From Cystobacter fuscus DSM 2262 (lineage in GTDB: Bacteria; Myxococcota; Myxococcia; Myxococcales; Myxococcaceae): a DNA stretch of 64,000 bases. Made by a program: the position numbers and the translations under genes. Positions within the stretch are counted from its first letter, which is position 1. Every line of letters starts with the position of its first letter. Shown in pieces: positions 51,131 through 59,302 of the stretch. Below the pieces are notes generated by a model that saw nothing but the letters and a program-made list of their open reading frames with translations, made no database searches and had not been told where the DNA came from. Location of the stretch: the NCBI RefSeq assembly GCF_000335475.2, contig NZ_ANAH02000006.1, positions 1 through 64,000 of the forward strand, read 5' to 3'.

Positions 51131-51310
51131 TCAGTGGCCTGCCGTCGGCCCCTCGGGGAAGGTGATATTTCCGAGGGTCACGACCCGTGTCTCAGTTGCA
51201 TCCCACAACTTGAACGTACAGGGGCGCGAGAGCGGTCCCGGTCGCCTCTCAGTGCCCACCACGACGTTACCCTCAGTCCCGGCGAGTATCGGGAAGGGCT
51301 GGAAGGCGGC
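51131..51310 (-). pseudogene. Remnant of a DUF2381-type gene (copy B)
   Basis: The minus strand encodes about 55 residues ending CTFKLWDATETRVVTLGN, then ITFPEGPTAGH and a stop (TCA at 51131-51133). This aligns closely with the C terminus of the intact DUF2381-like protein (CTLKLWEATGPRTVTLGN then VEFPVSQPAGP). The 5' part is missing, so it is a fragment left by recombination. Confidence 0.75.
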
Positions 51311-51671
51311 TAGAGCCGATCTCGAAATTGGAGGAGGTACAGCCCCAAATGCGGCTGATCGTTCCCTCCACCCAACCCCGAGCCCTAGCAGCCGCGCCGC
51401 TGGAGCCTACTAGCGCGGTCCAGGTGCACGCCTCACCGTTCCACCGGCCCGGGACACGGGGCGTGCAACCTAGCGCCCTAGAGCCTGCACCGCCCCCGAG
51501 CATGGGCTGCCCGCTGCGTTCGCGCTCGCCCTGGCCCGAGTTGCGGCTGCGGCACCCTGGCCCCTTCCGTGCCCCCGGCGCGCTCGTTCGTAGCTGTCAG
51601 TCAGGGCGACCCGTCATACTCCGAGCGGTCTCGCCAGGACCCACTAGGTCCTAGCTCGAATAGAGGACCCC

Positions 51672-52697
51672 ATGCGCTTCCGAGCCTGCCTTGTACTTCT
51701 GCTCTTGGCCTCAGCCTGCGCTAGCGCGCCCGCCCCACAGTCGATGCCACGGCCCCATGCCTTCGCGTCGGCTCCCACCTCGGGCCCGCGCATCCGGCTC
51801 GTTTCCTCGCCGATGGAGCCGACACCGGAACGGTCGTGGATTGGAAGGGCGGACCTGGACAAGGCCAGGGCACTGCTATCTCGGGCACGCCAAGACATCG
51901 AGCCGCGTCAATGGGAACAGTTGAACCGCAAGCTCACCGCAGCGGAACGGGCCTTCGAGCGCTTCTCGCGCGCCGCGAAAGCGAGCGGGCAAGCCGCCGA
52001 GGTGGTGAGGGGGGCGGAGGGCCTCGTGCAGGCGGGACGCGCCATGACGCTGGCTGAATTCCTCCCCCGGGTGGGCCCGTTACTCGTGGGCCTCGCCCTG
52101 CTCTACCCCTCCAGCACCGCCGGGACAGAGGTCGACCGTCGCCCGGAGTGGGTGGACGCGCAATGGGAGTACGCGGCCCGTCTACGGGAATTGGCGGAGG
52201 AGTCGCGGCGGCTCATGGAGGAGCGTGTACCACAGGATGCCGAGCCGGACTTTGATTCGGCCCCGCTTATGGCCGCCGGGAAACCCAAGACTTGGCGGAA
52301 CACGGTAAATCCAGCGACGGGTGAGTTCTACACCAGTGTGGAGGAATATGACCGTGTTCCCCGTCACGAGGGTCAAATCTGTAAGAACAGTAAGCTCGAC
52401 GAACTCGAAGAGGAAAAGCGCGTACTCTATACGAAAATCCCTGTCCTCGATCCGAGGCATCCTAATTCGTCGAACGAGAGATGGGAGCCGGAGATCCCGT
52501 GCTCCAACATCCGGAATCGTCTCAAAGCCATGCAGAAGGTTCTTGATAAACGTGAGGAGATCAAGAAAAAATGCTTCGGAGGAAAATCTGATGCTGGCCA
52601 TGATAAAGCAATCGGTGAACTCGAAAAAGGCATCGCGTACCTGAAGCGACTCGAAGGGACGAATTGCGCCTCAGGTCATCCGATGGCAGATAGGTAA
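51672..52697 (+). CDS. Lipoprotein toxin-like protein (C-terminal Cys/His module)
   Basis: The 341-residue protein has a lipobox (LLLASACAS, Cys16), then a Pro/Ser-rich linker and helices (LNRKLTAAERAFERFSRAAKA). A hydrophobic segment follows (EFLPRVGPLLVGLALLYPSS, about 126-150), as in pre-toxin regions of polymorphic-toxin-like lipoproteins. The C-terminal third is Lys/Glu-rich with conserved-looking Cys and His (EIPCSNIRNRLK, KKCFGGKSDAGHDKAI, GTNCASGHPMADR); it looks like a separate toxin module. I cannot name the toxin family with confidence. The ankyrin gene begins three bases after its stop, a standard toxin-immunity arrangement. Confidence 0.6.
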   Translation: MRFRACLVLLLLASACASAPAPQSMPRPHAFASAPTSGPRIRLVSSPMEPTPERSWIGRADLDKARALLSRARQDIEPRQWEQLNRKLTAAERAFERFSRAAKASGQAAEVVRGAEGLVQAGRAMTLAEFLPRVGPLLVGLALLYPSSTAGTEVDRRPEWVDAQWEYAARLRELAEESRRLMEERVPQDAEPDFDSAPLMAAGKPKTWRNTVNPATGEFYTSVEEYDRVPRHEGQICKNSKLDELEEEKRVLYTKIPVLDPRHPNSSNERWEPEIPCSNIRNRLKAMQKVLDKREEIKKKCFGGKSDAGHDKAIGELEKGIAYLKRLEGTNCASGHPMADR

Positions 52698-52700
52698 ATC

Positions 52701-53333
52701 ATGTCGAAGGATCTTTTCGCTGCGATCAGGCAGCACGATACAGCACGGGTCAAGGCACTGCTAGAAGGGGGAGCCAATCCGAACGAGCCACAGTCAGAGG
52801 GGCGGGGGCTGCGCCCGCTGCAAGAGGCCATCTTCGCACTCTGCGATGGAGGCGAGGTCGACATGCTCCAGGTGCTCATCGAGCACGGCGCGGACGTCAA
52901 TGCCTGGGATGTCGAGCGGGACCAAACCCCTCTATTGACGGCCGTCTGCGAGCAAGAGGTGGAAGCCCTCGAGGTGCTCGTGAGGGCGGGGGCCGACCCC
53001 AATGTGCGCAGCGGCGGAGGCGACACGCCGCTGCGGATATGCGCGGAGTCGGGCTACTTGGCTATGGCGGCTCTGCTGCTGTACGCGGGGGCCGCCCGGA
53101 CCATCAACGACTGGGGCGGGATTTCCGGATACACGGCTCTCGGGCTTGCGGCACTTCGATTGGACCTCCCCATGATCAAGCTGCTGCTCGCCGCAGGCGC
53201 TGACCCGAGGGCCCCAGACGAAGACAAGCGGCCCGCTCATTACTGCATGCCACCGCGCGCTGAATCCGATTCCCAGACATGGGACGCAGCGTTCGAGCTG
53301 CTCGGAGGAGCGAAGGACCGCATGCCGTTGTAG
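52701..53333 (+). CDS. Ankyrin-repeat protein, probable immunity protein
   Basis: The 210-residue cytoplasmic protein consists of about five ankyrin repeats: DLFAAIRQHDTARVKALLEGGANPN, LRPLQEAIFALCDGGEVDMLQVLIEHGADVN, TPLLTAVCEQEVEALEVLVRAGADPN, TPLRICAESGYLAMAALLLYAGA, YTALGLAALRLDLPMIKLLLAAGADPR. Ankyrin proteins are a recognised immunity class in polymorphic-toxin loci, where they sit directly after the toxin gene. The three-base gap from the lipoprotein gene implies coupled translation. The specific partner surface cannot be predicted. Confidence 0.75.
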   Translation: MSKDLFAAIRQHDTARVKALLEGGANPNEPQSEGRGLRPLQEAIFALCDGGEVDMLQVLIEHGADVNAWDVERDQTPLLTAVCEQEVEALEVLVRAGADPNVRSGGGDTPLRICAESGYLAMAALLLYAGAARTINDWGGISGYTALGLAALRLDLPMIKLLLAAGADPRAPDEDKRPAHYCMPPRAESDSQTWDAAFELLGGAKDRMPL

Positions 53334-53334
53334 A

Positions 53335-53457
53335 ATGGAGGTCGCGTGCCGCGGGCTCACGGACGCGCCGCTCGACCTGGACAACCCGGCCTCCCCGGAC
53401 GCGCTCAAACGGGCCCACGAGCGCTTCCCGGAGATTGGAGGGCGCGCAGCCCCTTGA
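53335..53457 (+). CDS. Short 40-codon ORF, probably a gene fragment
   Basis: ATG 53335 begins a frame of 40 residues (MEVACRGLTDAPLDLDNPAS, then DALKRAHERFPEIGGRAAP) just after the ankyrin gene's stop, with overlapping or very near coding. The second half is protein-like and charged. It may be a remnant of a larger lost gene or a small extra product. There is little other support. Confidence 0.3.
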   Translation: MEVACRGLTDAPLDLDNPASPDALKRAHERFPEIGGRAAP

Positions 53458-53485
53458 GTCTCGGCACGGCTCGCGCTGGCCGTGC

Positions 53486-54430
53486 TCAGGGCCCCGCCGG
53501 CTGGCTCACCGGGAACTCGACGTTCCCGAGGGTGACGGTGCGCGGCCCGGTTGCCTCCCATAGCTTGAGGGTGCAGGGGCAGCCGAGCTGCGCGCGCTCC
53601 TCCTTGATGCCCACCACGACGGCACCGGCACCCTTCGCGGGGATGGGCGCCAGTGGCCAACGGGCAAGCTCCACCTGTTCCCCCGCCGAGTCCACCAGCG
53701 CCGCCCCCGCCAGCGTCCAGGGCTCGGCGCCGGGGTTCTTGAGGAGCAACCGCACAGCCACGCTTGCCGGGTGGGTCTCGCCCGTGGGCGTGTAGCTGTA
53801 GCTCCGGGCTTCATCGAGCCGCAGCGCATTGGCTGGCTGCTGCATCAGCAAGCCAAGCTGCTTGTACGCCACGACCCCGGCCCCCTCCAGCCACGCGGCT
53901 CCCATGAGCCCGCCCGGCTCCTCACGCTCGGCCAAAAGCCTCGCTTTGTCTTCCTGGCACTGGCGCGCTTCGGCCTGTGCTTCGTCACGCTCTTTCTTGA
54001 GCACGTCAGGCGGGCGAGGCTGGCGGAAAACCTCCACCCTTCGCGCCCCGAGTCCACCATGCCCCACCAGCCAAAAGGTCGCACTGGCCGGGGCCGCACC
54101 ATCCGCGAAGCGCACCGTCACCTTGACTCGCTCCCCGGGCAAAAATCCCCGCCTGGGATTCACGGTCACGAAGTCATCCCCCTGCGCAACACCTATGGAG
54201 CGATTGTCCGGCAGCATTTCCACGGCTCCCGGCGGCAAGAGGGAATCAAAGACGAACGTCGTCGGCTCGTCCGCGCTGACGCACACGCCGAGAGCCCCCT
54301 CCGGGGACTCCGCCGCCAAGTCAAAGCGAGCTGTCGCGGCGCAGCGGGGGACGGGGGGCGGCTCTGCGGCTTGCGCGGCGCCAGTGAGCAGGGCGGCCAG
54401 CAGGACGGCACCGGGAGAGGGGGGCAGCAC
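53486..54430 (-). CDS. DUF2381-family secreted protein
   Basis: GTG 54430 follows GGAGGT at nine bases. A signal peptide (GAVLLAALLTGAAQA) is followed by a beta-rich ~290-residue protein. It has a long charged coiled-coil stretch (KKERDEAQAEARQCQEDKARLLAEREE, about 145-170) and a C-terminal beta-sandwich (VAVRLLLKNPGAEPW, VVVGIKEERAQLGCPCTLKLWEATG). The pattern fits the myxobacterial DUF2381 family, members of which are commonly encoded next to Ser/Thr kinases, as here (32 bp after the kinase gene). It probably acts in the periplasm or at the surface as ligand or partner of the kinase's extracytoplasmic domain; that is inferred. Its 3' end is duplicated as remnants 2.3 kb away. Confidence 0.8.
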   Translation of the reverse strand: MLPPSPGAVLLAALLTGAAQAAEPPPVPRCAATARFDLAAESPEGALGVCVSADEPTTFVFDSLLPPGAVEMLPDNRSIGVAQGDDFVTVNPRRGFLPGERVKVTVRFADGAAPASATFWLVGHGGLGARRVEVFRQPRPPDVLKKERDEAQAEARQCQEDKARLLAEREEPGGLMGAAWLEGAGVVAYKQLGLLMQQPANALRLDEARSYSYTPTGETHPASVAVRLLLKNPGAEPWTLAGAALVDSAGEQVELARWPLAPIPAKGAGAVVVGIKEERAQLGCPCTLKLWEATGPRTVTLGNVEFPVSQPAGP

Positions 54431-54462
54431 GGAAACTCAACCTCCAAAGGGCAAGGCAATAA

Positions 54463-56577
54463 TCAGGGCTGCTCGACAGGCACATCGAGAAAAACGCGCG
54501 TAGGTGTTTTGGCGTTGCCGGGCGTGGTTCCGGGAGTGAGGCAGACGCCCAATCCAGGGGGACAATCGAAAGGCTTGTCGTGCTCGTCCGCGTAGACCGT
54601 GACGGCATCCAGGCCAGCAACCAAACACACGGGGAGAGTCCCCTCGCCTGGAACCTTTGCCTCGGTGAAGGTGCCGAAAAGGCGGCTATCGCCCAGCTTC
54701 CACGCGCCAAGAAGCAAGGTCCCGTCAGGAAAATCCCCAACGCTACCCATTGAGGTAGGGACACCCACTTCGAGGACAGCGGGGCCATCCTTCACCCTGG
54801 CCGCCTCTCCGGCCTCTCCCTTGTACCCTCTCACCGTTGCAATCGGGGTAACGCGAGCAACGTTGAACCGCTTGTGGGTCTCCCGCCAAGCCTGGGGGCA
54901 CGTAATCGCGGGGGGCTCGGGGCGCACCTGGGAAGTGGGCGCGGTGCATCCCCCATCGAGCAGCGCACAGACCGCGACGGCTGCGGGCTTCACCAGCAAG
55001 CGGAACCCTGCACCTTGCATCTGTGGTTTCGGCGTTTCGTTCTTGGGCGTCTGAGCGGACGTGCGAAGCATGGCGTTAGCGGTAGACGCGGGAAGTTGAG
55101 CCCCAACGGGTGTCGCGTCTCCTCCGGGGAGAGATTCCAGCGCCTTTGCATCGGGCGCCACTTCACGACCGCGCACGCCTGCATCGGTTGCGCTGGTGGC
55201 GGGGGACGTGGATGGTAGTGGCAGCTCCGGCCCTGCCTCGCTGGTGCGCCCCATAGAGCCAGGTCCCCCCAGGTTCGCGCCCACGGACAGGGCAACGACG
55301 GCCACCAGCAGCACGGCCCCAGCGAGCCCCAGGCGCCACGCGGCGCGACGGGGGTGGGGAGCGGCGGCGGCGGGCTTGAGTTCGCGAGCTGGCGGCACCG
55401 GGGCGCTCGGAGCGGGCGGCTCGTGCCCCCCAGCGGGCGCGGCCACGCCCGGAGCGCCCCCCGTGGGGATCTCGTCCGGGTGTGCGGCTGCTGGTGGGAC
55501 CCGTGGGGCTGCCATCTGCTCGGGCAGGAAGAACACCCGGTCCCTTTTCGGCAGGGGACGCCCGCGCCGGGGGCGTTGCTTCCTCAGCCTTAGAAACGCG
55601 CGCCGCTGCTCGCTCGCCTCTTGCCGTTCCGGGTCCTCGGCCGTGGTTGTGAGCTGCGGATCGTCCGGGTCCCCGAGCGGCACTTCCCAGGTGGCGTCGC
55701 TCTCAGCGGTGGACAGGGACTCATTCAAAGCCGCGCACAGCGTCGCAACCACCGGGAAACGCTCCTCCGGTCGCGCAGCAAGCATCCTCATGCACAGCAG
55801 CGAGGCTGCCAGCGGCACGCGCGGATTGACGACGTGGGGCGCATCCGGCCTGTACGTCAAAATGCGCTCGCGCAGTCCATCCAGTCCACCCGGATCCGTG
55901 CGCTCGCCAAAGGGCAGCTCATCCGTCAGCAGCCAGTAATAGGCCACGCCCAACGCCCACATCTCGTCGGCAGGCCCGTACTCGTATTGACCCGTGCCGT
56001 CTGGGTTGGCGCGCTGGAAGCGTATCTGCTCGGGGGAGCGGTATTCCTCTGTCCCGGGCGGGAGCTGCGAGCCGGTGACCGTCGGGGCACAGGCAAGAGA
56101 ACCAATTCCGAAATCAATCAAGATCGGCTTCTCGCTCCCTTCCCGAATGAGGATGTTCTCCGGCTTCACGTCACGGTGAAACACGCCCGCCGCGTGTACC
56201 TCCCCGAGCGTCACCGCCACTTCCAGAACGATGCGCGTCGCCTTCCGCGCCGATGGATTCTGGCTGTAGGCAAACGCAAAGAGAGTGTCGCCCGGCACGA
56301 ATTCCATCACGATATAGGGATGGCCGATAGCCGGGTCGGGCCAGAAGTCCGATCCTACGTAACGGACGACACCGGGATTCTCCAGGTGAATGAGAATGCC
56401 GATCTCCCGCTTGCCCCTGCCGTCCAGCGTGGAGACCAGGAGGAGCTTCAACGCGAAGAAGCGGCCCCCGCGCTCGACCTTGTAGACGATCCCGAGGCCC
56501 CCCGCGCCCAAAAGCCCCACGACCTTGTAGTCCCCGATCATCTCTTCGATTTCCGGGTGTCTGAGTACCAGTCCCAC
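54463..56577 (-). CDS. Transmembrane Ser/Thr protein kinase (PknB-type) with extracytoplasmic domain
   Basis: A strong AGGAGGTGAGGT site precedes GTG 56577. Residues ~17-290 form an active-looking Hanks-type kinase: P-loop GAGGLGIV, the ATP-anchoring Lys in FALKLL, the catalytic loop HRDVKPENIL (near 136), DFGIGS (near 154) and a GTEEYRSPEQ activation segment. A Pro/Ala-rich juxtamembrane region contains RRGRPLPKR. One membrane helix (LGLAGAVLLVAVVALSVGANL, about 410-435) precedes a ~270-residue outer domain with several Cys and a beta-rich C terminus (TLLLGAWKLGDSRLFGTF, LGVCLTPG). It should transmit an outside signal inwards, possibly to the two XRE regulators and pseudokinase encoded just upstream. 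Confidence 0.92.
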   Translation of the reverse strand: MGLVLRHPEIEEMIGDYKVVGLLGAGGLGIVYKVERGGRFFALKLLLVSTLDGRGKREIGILIHLENPGVVRYVGSDFWPDPAIGHPYIVMEFVPGDTLFAFAYSQNPSARKATRIVLEVAVTLGEVHAAGVFHRDVKPENILIREGSEKPILIDFGIGSLACAPTVTGSQLPPGTEEYRSPEQIRFQRANPDGTGQYEYGPADEMWALGVAYYWLLTDELPFGERTDPGGLDGLRERILTYRPDAPHVVNPRVPLAASLLCMRMLAARPEERFPVVATLCAALNESLSTAESDATWEVPLGDPDDPQLTTTAEDPERQEASEQRRAFLRLRKQRPRRGRPLPKRDRVFFLPEQMAAPRVPPAAAHPDEIPTGGAPGVAAPAGGHEPPAPSAPVPPARELKPAAAAPHPRRAAWRLGLAGAVLLVAVVALSVGANLGGPGSMGRTSEAGPELPLPSTSPATSATDAGVRGREVAPDAKALESLPGGDATPVGAQLPASTANAMLRTSAQTPKNETPKPQMQGAGFRLLVKPAAVAVCALLDGGCTAPTSQVRPEPPAITCPQAWRETHKRFNVARVTPIATVRGYKGEAGEAARVKDGPAVLEVGVPTSMGSVGDFPDGTLLLGAWKLGDSRLFGTFTEAKVPGEGTLPVCLVAGLDAVTVYADEHDKPFDCPPGLGVCLTPGTTPGNAKTPTRVFLDVPVEQP

Positions 56578-56630
56578 GCTCTACCTCACCTCCTAGATGG
56601 GGGAGCGTAGCATAACCGCAGGAATACGGC

Positions 56631-57095
56631 TCAGACAGCGGGACCGGGGCGGCAGGTGGACCCCTCAAAGGCTGGCGACCGCTCCAAGTCGGCCGCCCCA
56701 CCCACCGCCCCCGCCCCTTTTTCGAGACGGGCCTCTTCCTCGCGCATCGGCGCAGCGTCGAGCACGCGCAGCAGTGCACACCCGACCGCGACCTTGGACT
56801 CCGGCCACGTCCGCAGGATCCCGACAGCTTTTCGGATCTCGGGGGACAGATCCTTGTCGGTGGTAGGCATCTCTCGCGCGCTCATATCCAGGAGCACAGC
56901 CGGGGAAACACCCAAGGCGACCGCGAGCCTTCGCAGCGCCGGAACGCTCGGCATCATCCCGCCGCGCTCGATGCGCCCATACACGGCCGGACTCATCCTT
57001 GCCGCATCGGCTACTTGTGCCTGAGTGAGCCCGAGCGCCTCTCGTGCGGTTCGGGCTGCCTCGCCGAGTCTCTTTTGTAGAAGGTCATCTTCCAT
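56631..57095 (-). CDS. XRE-type helix-turn-helix regulator (downstream copy)
   Basis: The N-terminal ~65 residues are a lambda-repressor/XRE domain: EAARTAREALGLTQAQVADAARMSPAVYGRIERGGMMPSVPALRRLAVALGVS. The rest (about 80-154) is an uncharacterised tail beginning LSPEIRKAVGILRTWPESKVAVGCALLRVL, parallel in position to the tail of the neighbouring paralog. Its start lies 12 bp after the previous XRE gene's stop. Two paralogous regulators in tandem, between a pseudokinase and a kinase, suggest a phosphorylation- or partner-controlled switch. DNA targets are not visible. Confidence 0.88.
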   Translation of the reverse strand: MEDDLLQKRLGEAARTAREALGLTQAQVADAARMSPAVYGRIERGGMMPSVPALRRLAVALGVSPAVLLDMSAREMPTTDKDLSPEIRKAVGILRTWPESKVAVGCALLRVLDAAPMREEEARLEKGAGAVGGAADLERSPAFEGSTCRPGPAV

Positions 57096-57107
57096 GCGGT
57101 ATGCCTC

Positions 57108-57563
57108 TCAGATGATGGCGCCGTGTTCCCTATCACGCTTGCCTTGCTGCTGCCGCCTCTTGTTGAGCCTGGCCAACCCGGTCGCCGTTCCCTTGAAAAT
57201 GGCGAGCTGCTGGGGATCCATCGTTCGCACCAGCCGCAGCAACCGCCTGATCTCCGGCGTCAGTTCTTCGTCGGGTGCCGGTTGGGTCTGAGTGGCTTCC
57301 CTTTCGACGAGCCCCACAAGCAAGTCAGCAGAGAGCCCAAGTGCAACGCAGATCTTCGTTAGCGTTGGCGTGCTCGGAAGCATGGCGCCTCGCTCCAGCC
57401 TCCCATACACTTCCGGCGTCAACCCGACTCGCTCGGCTATGTCCTCCTGAGTCAGTTTCAATTTCAACCGGGCCGCCCGCGCAGCCTTGCCGATTTGAAT
57501 ACTGAGTTCGGTTCGGTTTCTCCCCTTGGTGGCGCCCTCCTTTTTACCTGGCTTCCCTTTCAT
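57108..57563 (-). CDS. XRE-type helix-turn-helix regulator (upstream copy)
   Basis: A basic N-terminal extension (KGKPGKKEGATKGRNR) precedes the XRE domain (IGKAARAARLKLKLTQEDIAERVGLTPEVYGRLERGAMLPSTPTLTKICVALGLS). The tail (LTPEIRRLLRLVRTMDPQQLAIFKGTATGLARLNKRRQQQGKR) resembles that of the downstream paralog at LxPEIR. The start overlaps the region directly after the pseudokinase stop (4 bp gap), so translation is probably coupled. Duplication of an ancestral regulator followed by divergence is the simplest origin. Confidence 0.88.
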   Translation of the reverse strand: MKGKPGKKEGATKGRNRTELSIQIGKAARAARLKLKLTQEDIAERVGLTPEVYGRLERGAMLPSTPTLTKICVALGLSADLLVGLVEREATQTQPAPDEELTPEIRRLLRLVRTMDPQQLAIFKGTATGLARLNKRRQQQGKRDREHGAII

Positions 57564-57567
57564 TGAC

Positions 57568-58704
57568 CTAACCCTCGTCCTCGTCGGGCGTTAGCGCCGT
57601 CCGCTCGATGGGGTTCGCCGTCAGTCGCTTGACCCTTGCGGCAGCCTCGAAAATCGCCTTCAGCTCTGCTGCGGCCTCATCAGCGAGGACCGGCGGCTCT
57701 ACGGTCCCCAGGTAGACGAGCAGCTCTTCGCGCATCTCGGCGGCAGAAAAACGCTCGCGCGGATCCGGTTGGAGCGCACGCCGGACAATGGACCGCAAAG
57801 GACCGGGCGCGAACTCAAGTCGACGTTCCGCTTCCGAAGGGTGAAAGCGCAGCAGCCGGTAAGCCAACACGTCCAGGCTAAGCTGTGTGGTCCGCTCGGC
57901 ACGCACAGGGAATGAGAACCCGACCGGGGCACCCTCCACAGGGGTATCAGTCAGGTCGAGCGGGTATTCAGCCAGCAGCATTTCCAGCAGCACAAGCCCG
58001 AGCGAGAACACGTCCGCTCTGCCGTCAATCATTCCCCCGATAAGCGGGTCGGTTCGGCTCCCGGTGGACTCCATCACAGCTCGCAGAACCTCGGGCGAAC
58101 AGTAGGCCGGGTCGCCGCGCAGCAAGCCGGGCGGCGTCTTCAAGCGGTCGCGCAGCTCCGAGTACGCAGCACCGAAGTTCGTGAGCTTGACGCGCCCATC
58201 AAACCCGAGACGGATCCGCATGGGACCCACGGCGCGATGGACGATGTGCATCGGGTGGCCTTCACTGCTGATGCGCTGGTGAGCGTAACCAAGCGCACCC
58301 GCTACTTCCGCCGCGACGTATGCCGCAAAGGCGGGCGACAGACGACGCTCCACCAGCAGCGCGAAATCCATCGCGGTGAGGAGGTAGCAACCGCGCAAGT
58401 GCTCCATGACCACATAGGCGGTGTCGCCATGGGAAGCGAAGCCGTAAACCTTGGCGATGCCCGGGTGCTCCAGGTGCGACGCGAGCTGCACCTCTTCCCA
58501 AACCCGCTCACCCCTCTCACGGTCTGAGGACACCTGCACAGGCTTGAGAATGACCCTTGAGCGACGGCCCATGCTTCCGCTGATGGGGTGCCTCCAGGCA
58601 AGAAGAAGCGTGTCGTAATCCCGGTTTAGAACCTGGGTGTCGTAAACCTCGTATTTGAAGCCCTCGAATTCGAAGATAAGACGCGGGCCGGAGCTGTCCG
58701 CCAT
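57568..58704 (-). CDS. Pseudokinase (Hanks-type fold lacking catalytic residues)
   Basis: The 378-residue cytoplasmic protein has a Ser/Thr kinase-like fold: a beta3 Lys in RSRVILKPV, an alpha-C region EEVQLASHLEHPGIAKV, and hinge YVVMEHLRGCYL. However, the catalytic loop reads HRAVGPMRIRL instead of HRDxKPxN, so the catalytic Asp, Lys and Asn are missing. DFG is NFG (TNFGAAYS), removing the metal-binding Asp. The later GDPAYCSPEVLR and DVFSLGLVLLEML are retained. It should not transfer phosphate and may instead be a binding partner or allosteric regulator of the kinase downstream. There is no signal or membrane helix. It follows the lipoprotein gene by 22 bp. Confidence 0.85.
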   Translation of the reverse strand: MADSSGPRLIFEFEGFKYEVYDTQVLNRDYDTLLLAWRHPISGSMGRRSRVILKPVQVSSDRERGERVWEEVQLASHLEHPGIAKVYGFASHGDTAYVVMEHLRGCYLLTAMDFALLVERRLSPAFAAYVAAEVAGALGYAHQRISSEGHPMHIVHRAVGPMRIRLGFDGRVKLTNFGAAYSELRDRLKTPPGLLRGDPAYCSPEVLRAVMESTGSRTDPLIGGMIDGRADVFSLGLVLLEMLLAEYPLDLTDTPVEGAPVGFSFPVRAERTTQLSLDVLAYRLLRFHPSEAERRLEFAPGPLRSIVRRALQPDPRERFSAAEMREELLVYLGTVEPPVLADEAAAELKAIFEAAARVKRLTANPIERTALTPDEDEG

Positions 58705-58726
58705 GTTGTGCTCTCCTTACGAAGCT

Positions 58727-59302
58727 CTACAGCCTGCCGAGGTTGGGGCTGTCCGCACGTCGCCAGTTCTCGCCGTCCGCGCGTGTGTAGAACACGCCCA
58801 TTTCAAACTCAGCCGCGCCTGCCCCGTGGTCGCGAACCTCGACCCGACCAATCCACCGCGCGGGCTCGCCGGTAAGCGCTGCCGCGAGAAAGCCATCCTG
58901 ACGGAGAAGGAAAAGGCTCCGGTACTCCTGCACCATCCGGCTCAGGTCCCAGCGGGACAGCCCTTGTCCGTGCTGCTCGACGTAGCGCAGCATCTCGTCG
59001 GCAACAAAACGGGGCGCGTAGTGCTGCGGCAGGTAAGGCAGGATCGCGAGGTGCCGACGCAGCCGCTCGGCCTGCACAGGCGACACGCTCCGCCCCTCGG
59101 GGATGGCTTCAACAGGCAGCCCGGCCCCCAGCAGCAGCGCGCCGAACTCGTCGAGGCCCGACAGCGCGTCGCGGGTAGCGGCAAGGGCCTCCGGGGGCGG
59201 GCGGCTCGCGCACGCAGTCGCGCCGGAGGCGAGCACCGCCAGCAGCACAAGCAAGCTCAGCGGGGCATGAACCGAAAAGCAGGCAACGGAAATCAACCTC
59301 AT
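58727..59302 (-). CDS. Lipoprotein, first gene of the kinase cluster
   Basis: ATG 59302 (MRLISVACFS) gives a signal with a Leu-rich core ending ASGATACAS (Cys31); longer in-frame starts extend into the divergent promoter region. The mature 160 residues begin with helices (EALAATRDALSGLDEFGALLLGAG, VQAERLRRHLAILPYLPQHY) and end with a beta-rich segment (ARWIGRVEVRDHGAGAAEFEMGVFY). I recognise no family. Its position at the head of the pseudokinase/XRE/kinase/DUF2381 cluster suggests an envelope component of the same system. Confidence 0.7.
   Translation of the reverse strand: MRLISVACFSVHAPLSLLVLLAVLASGATACASRPPPEALAATRDALSGLDEFGALLLGAGLPVEAIPEGRSVSPVQAERLRRHLAILPYLPQHYAPRFVADEMLRYVEQHGQGLSRWDLSRMVQEYRSLFLLRQDGFLAAALTGEPARWIGRVEVRDHGAGAAEFEMGVFYTRADGENWRRADSPNLGRL

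Larger units (their letters stand above)
50941..51671. other. Region with degraded DUF2381 gene copies
   Basis: This 731-bp stretch has no intact gene. It contains two remnants listed separately (about 51058-51130 and 51131-51310). The part from about 51311 to 51660 is G+C-rich, with open frames of non-protein-like character. The ribosome-binding context of the lipoprotein toxin gene lies at the end. Confidence 0.6.
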
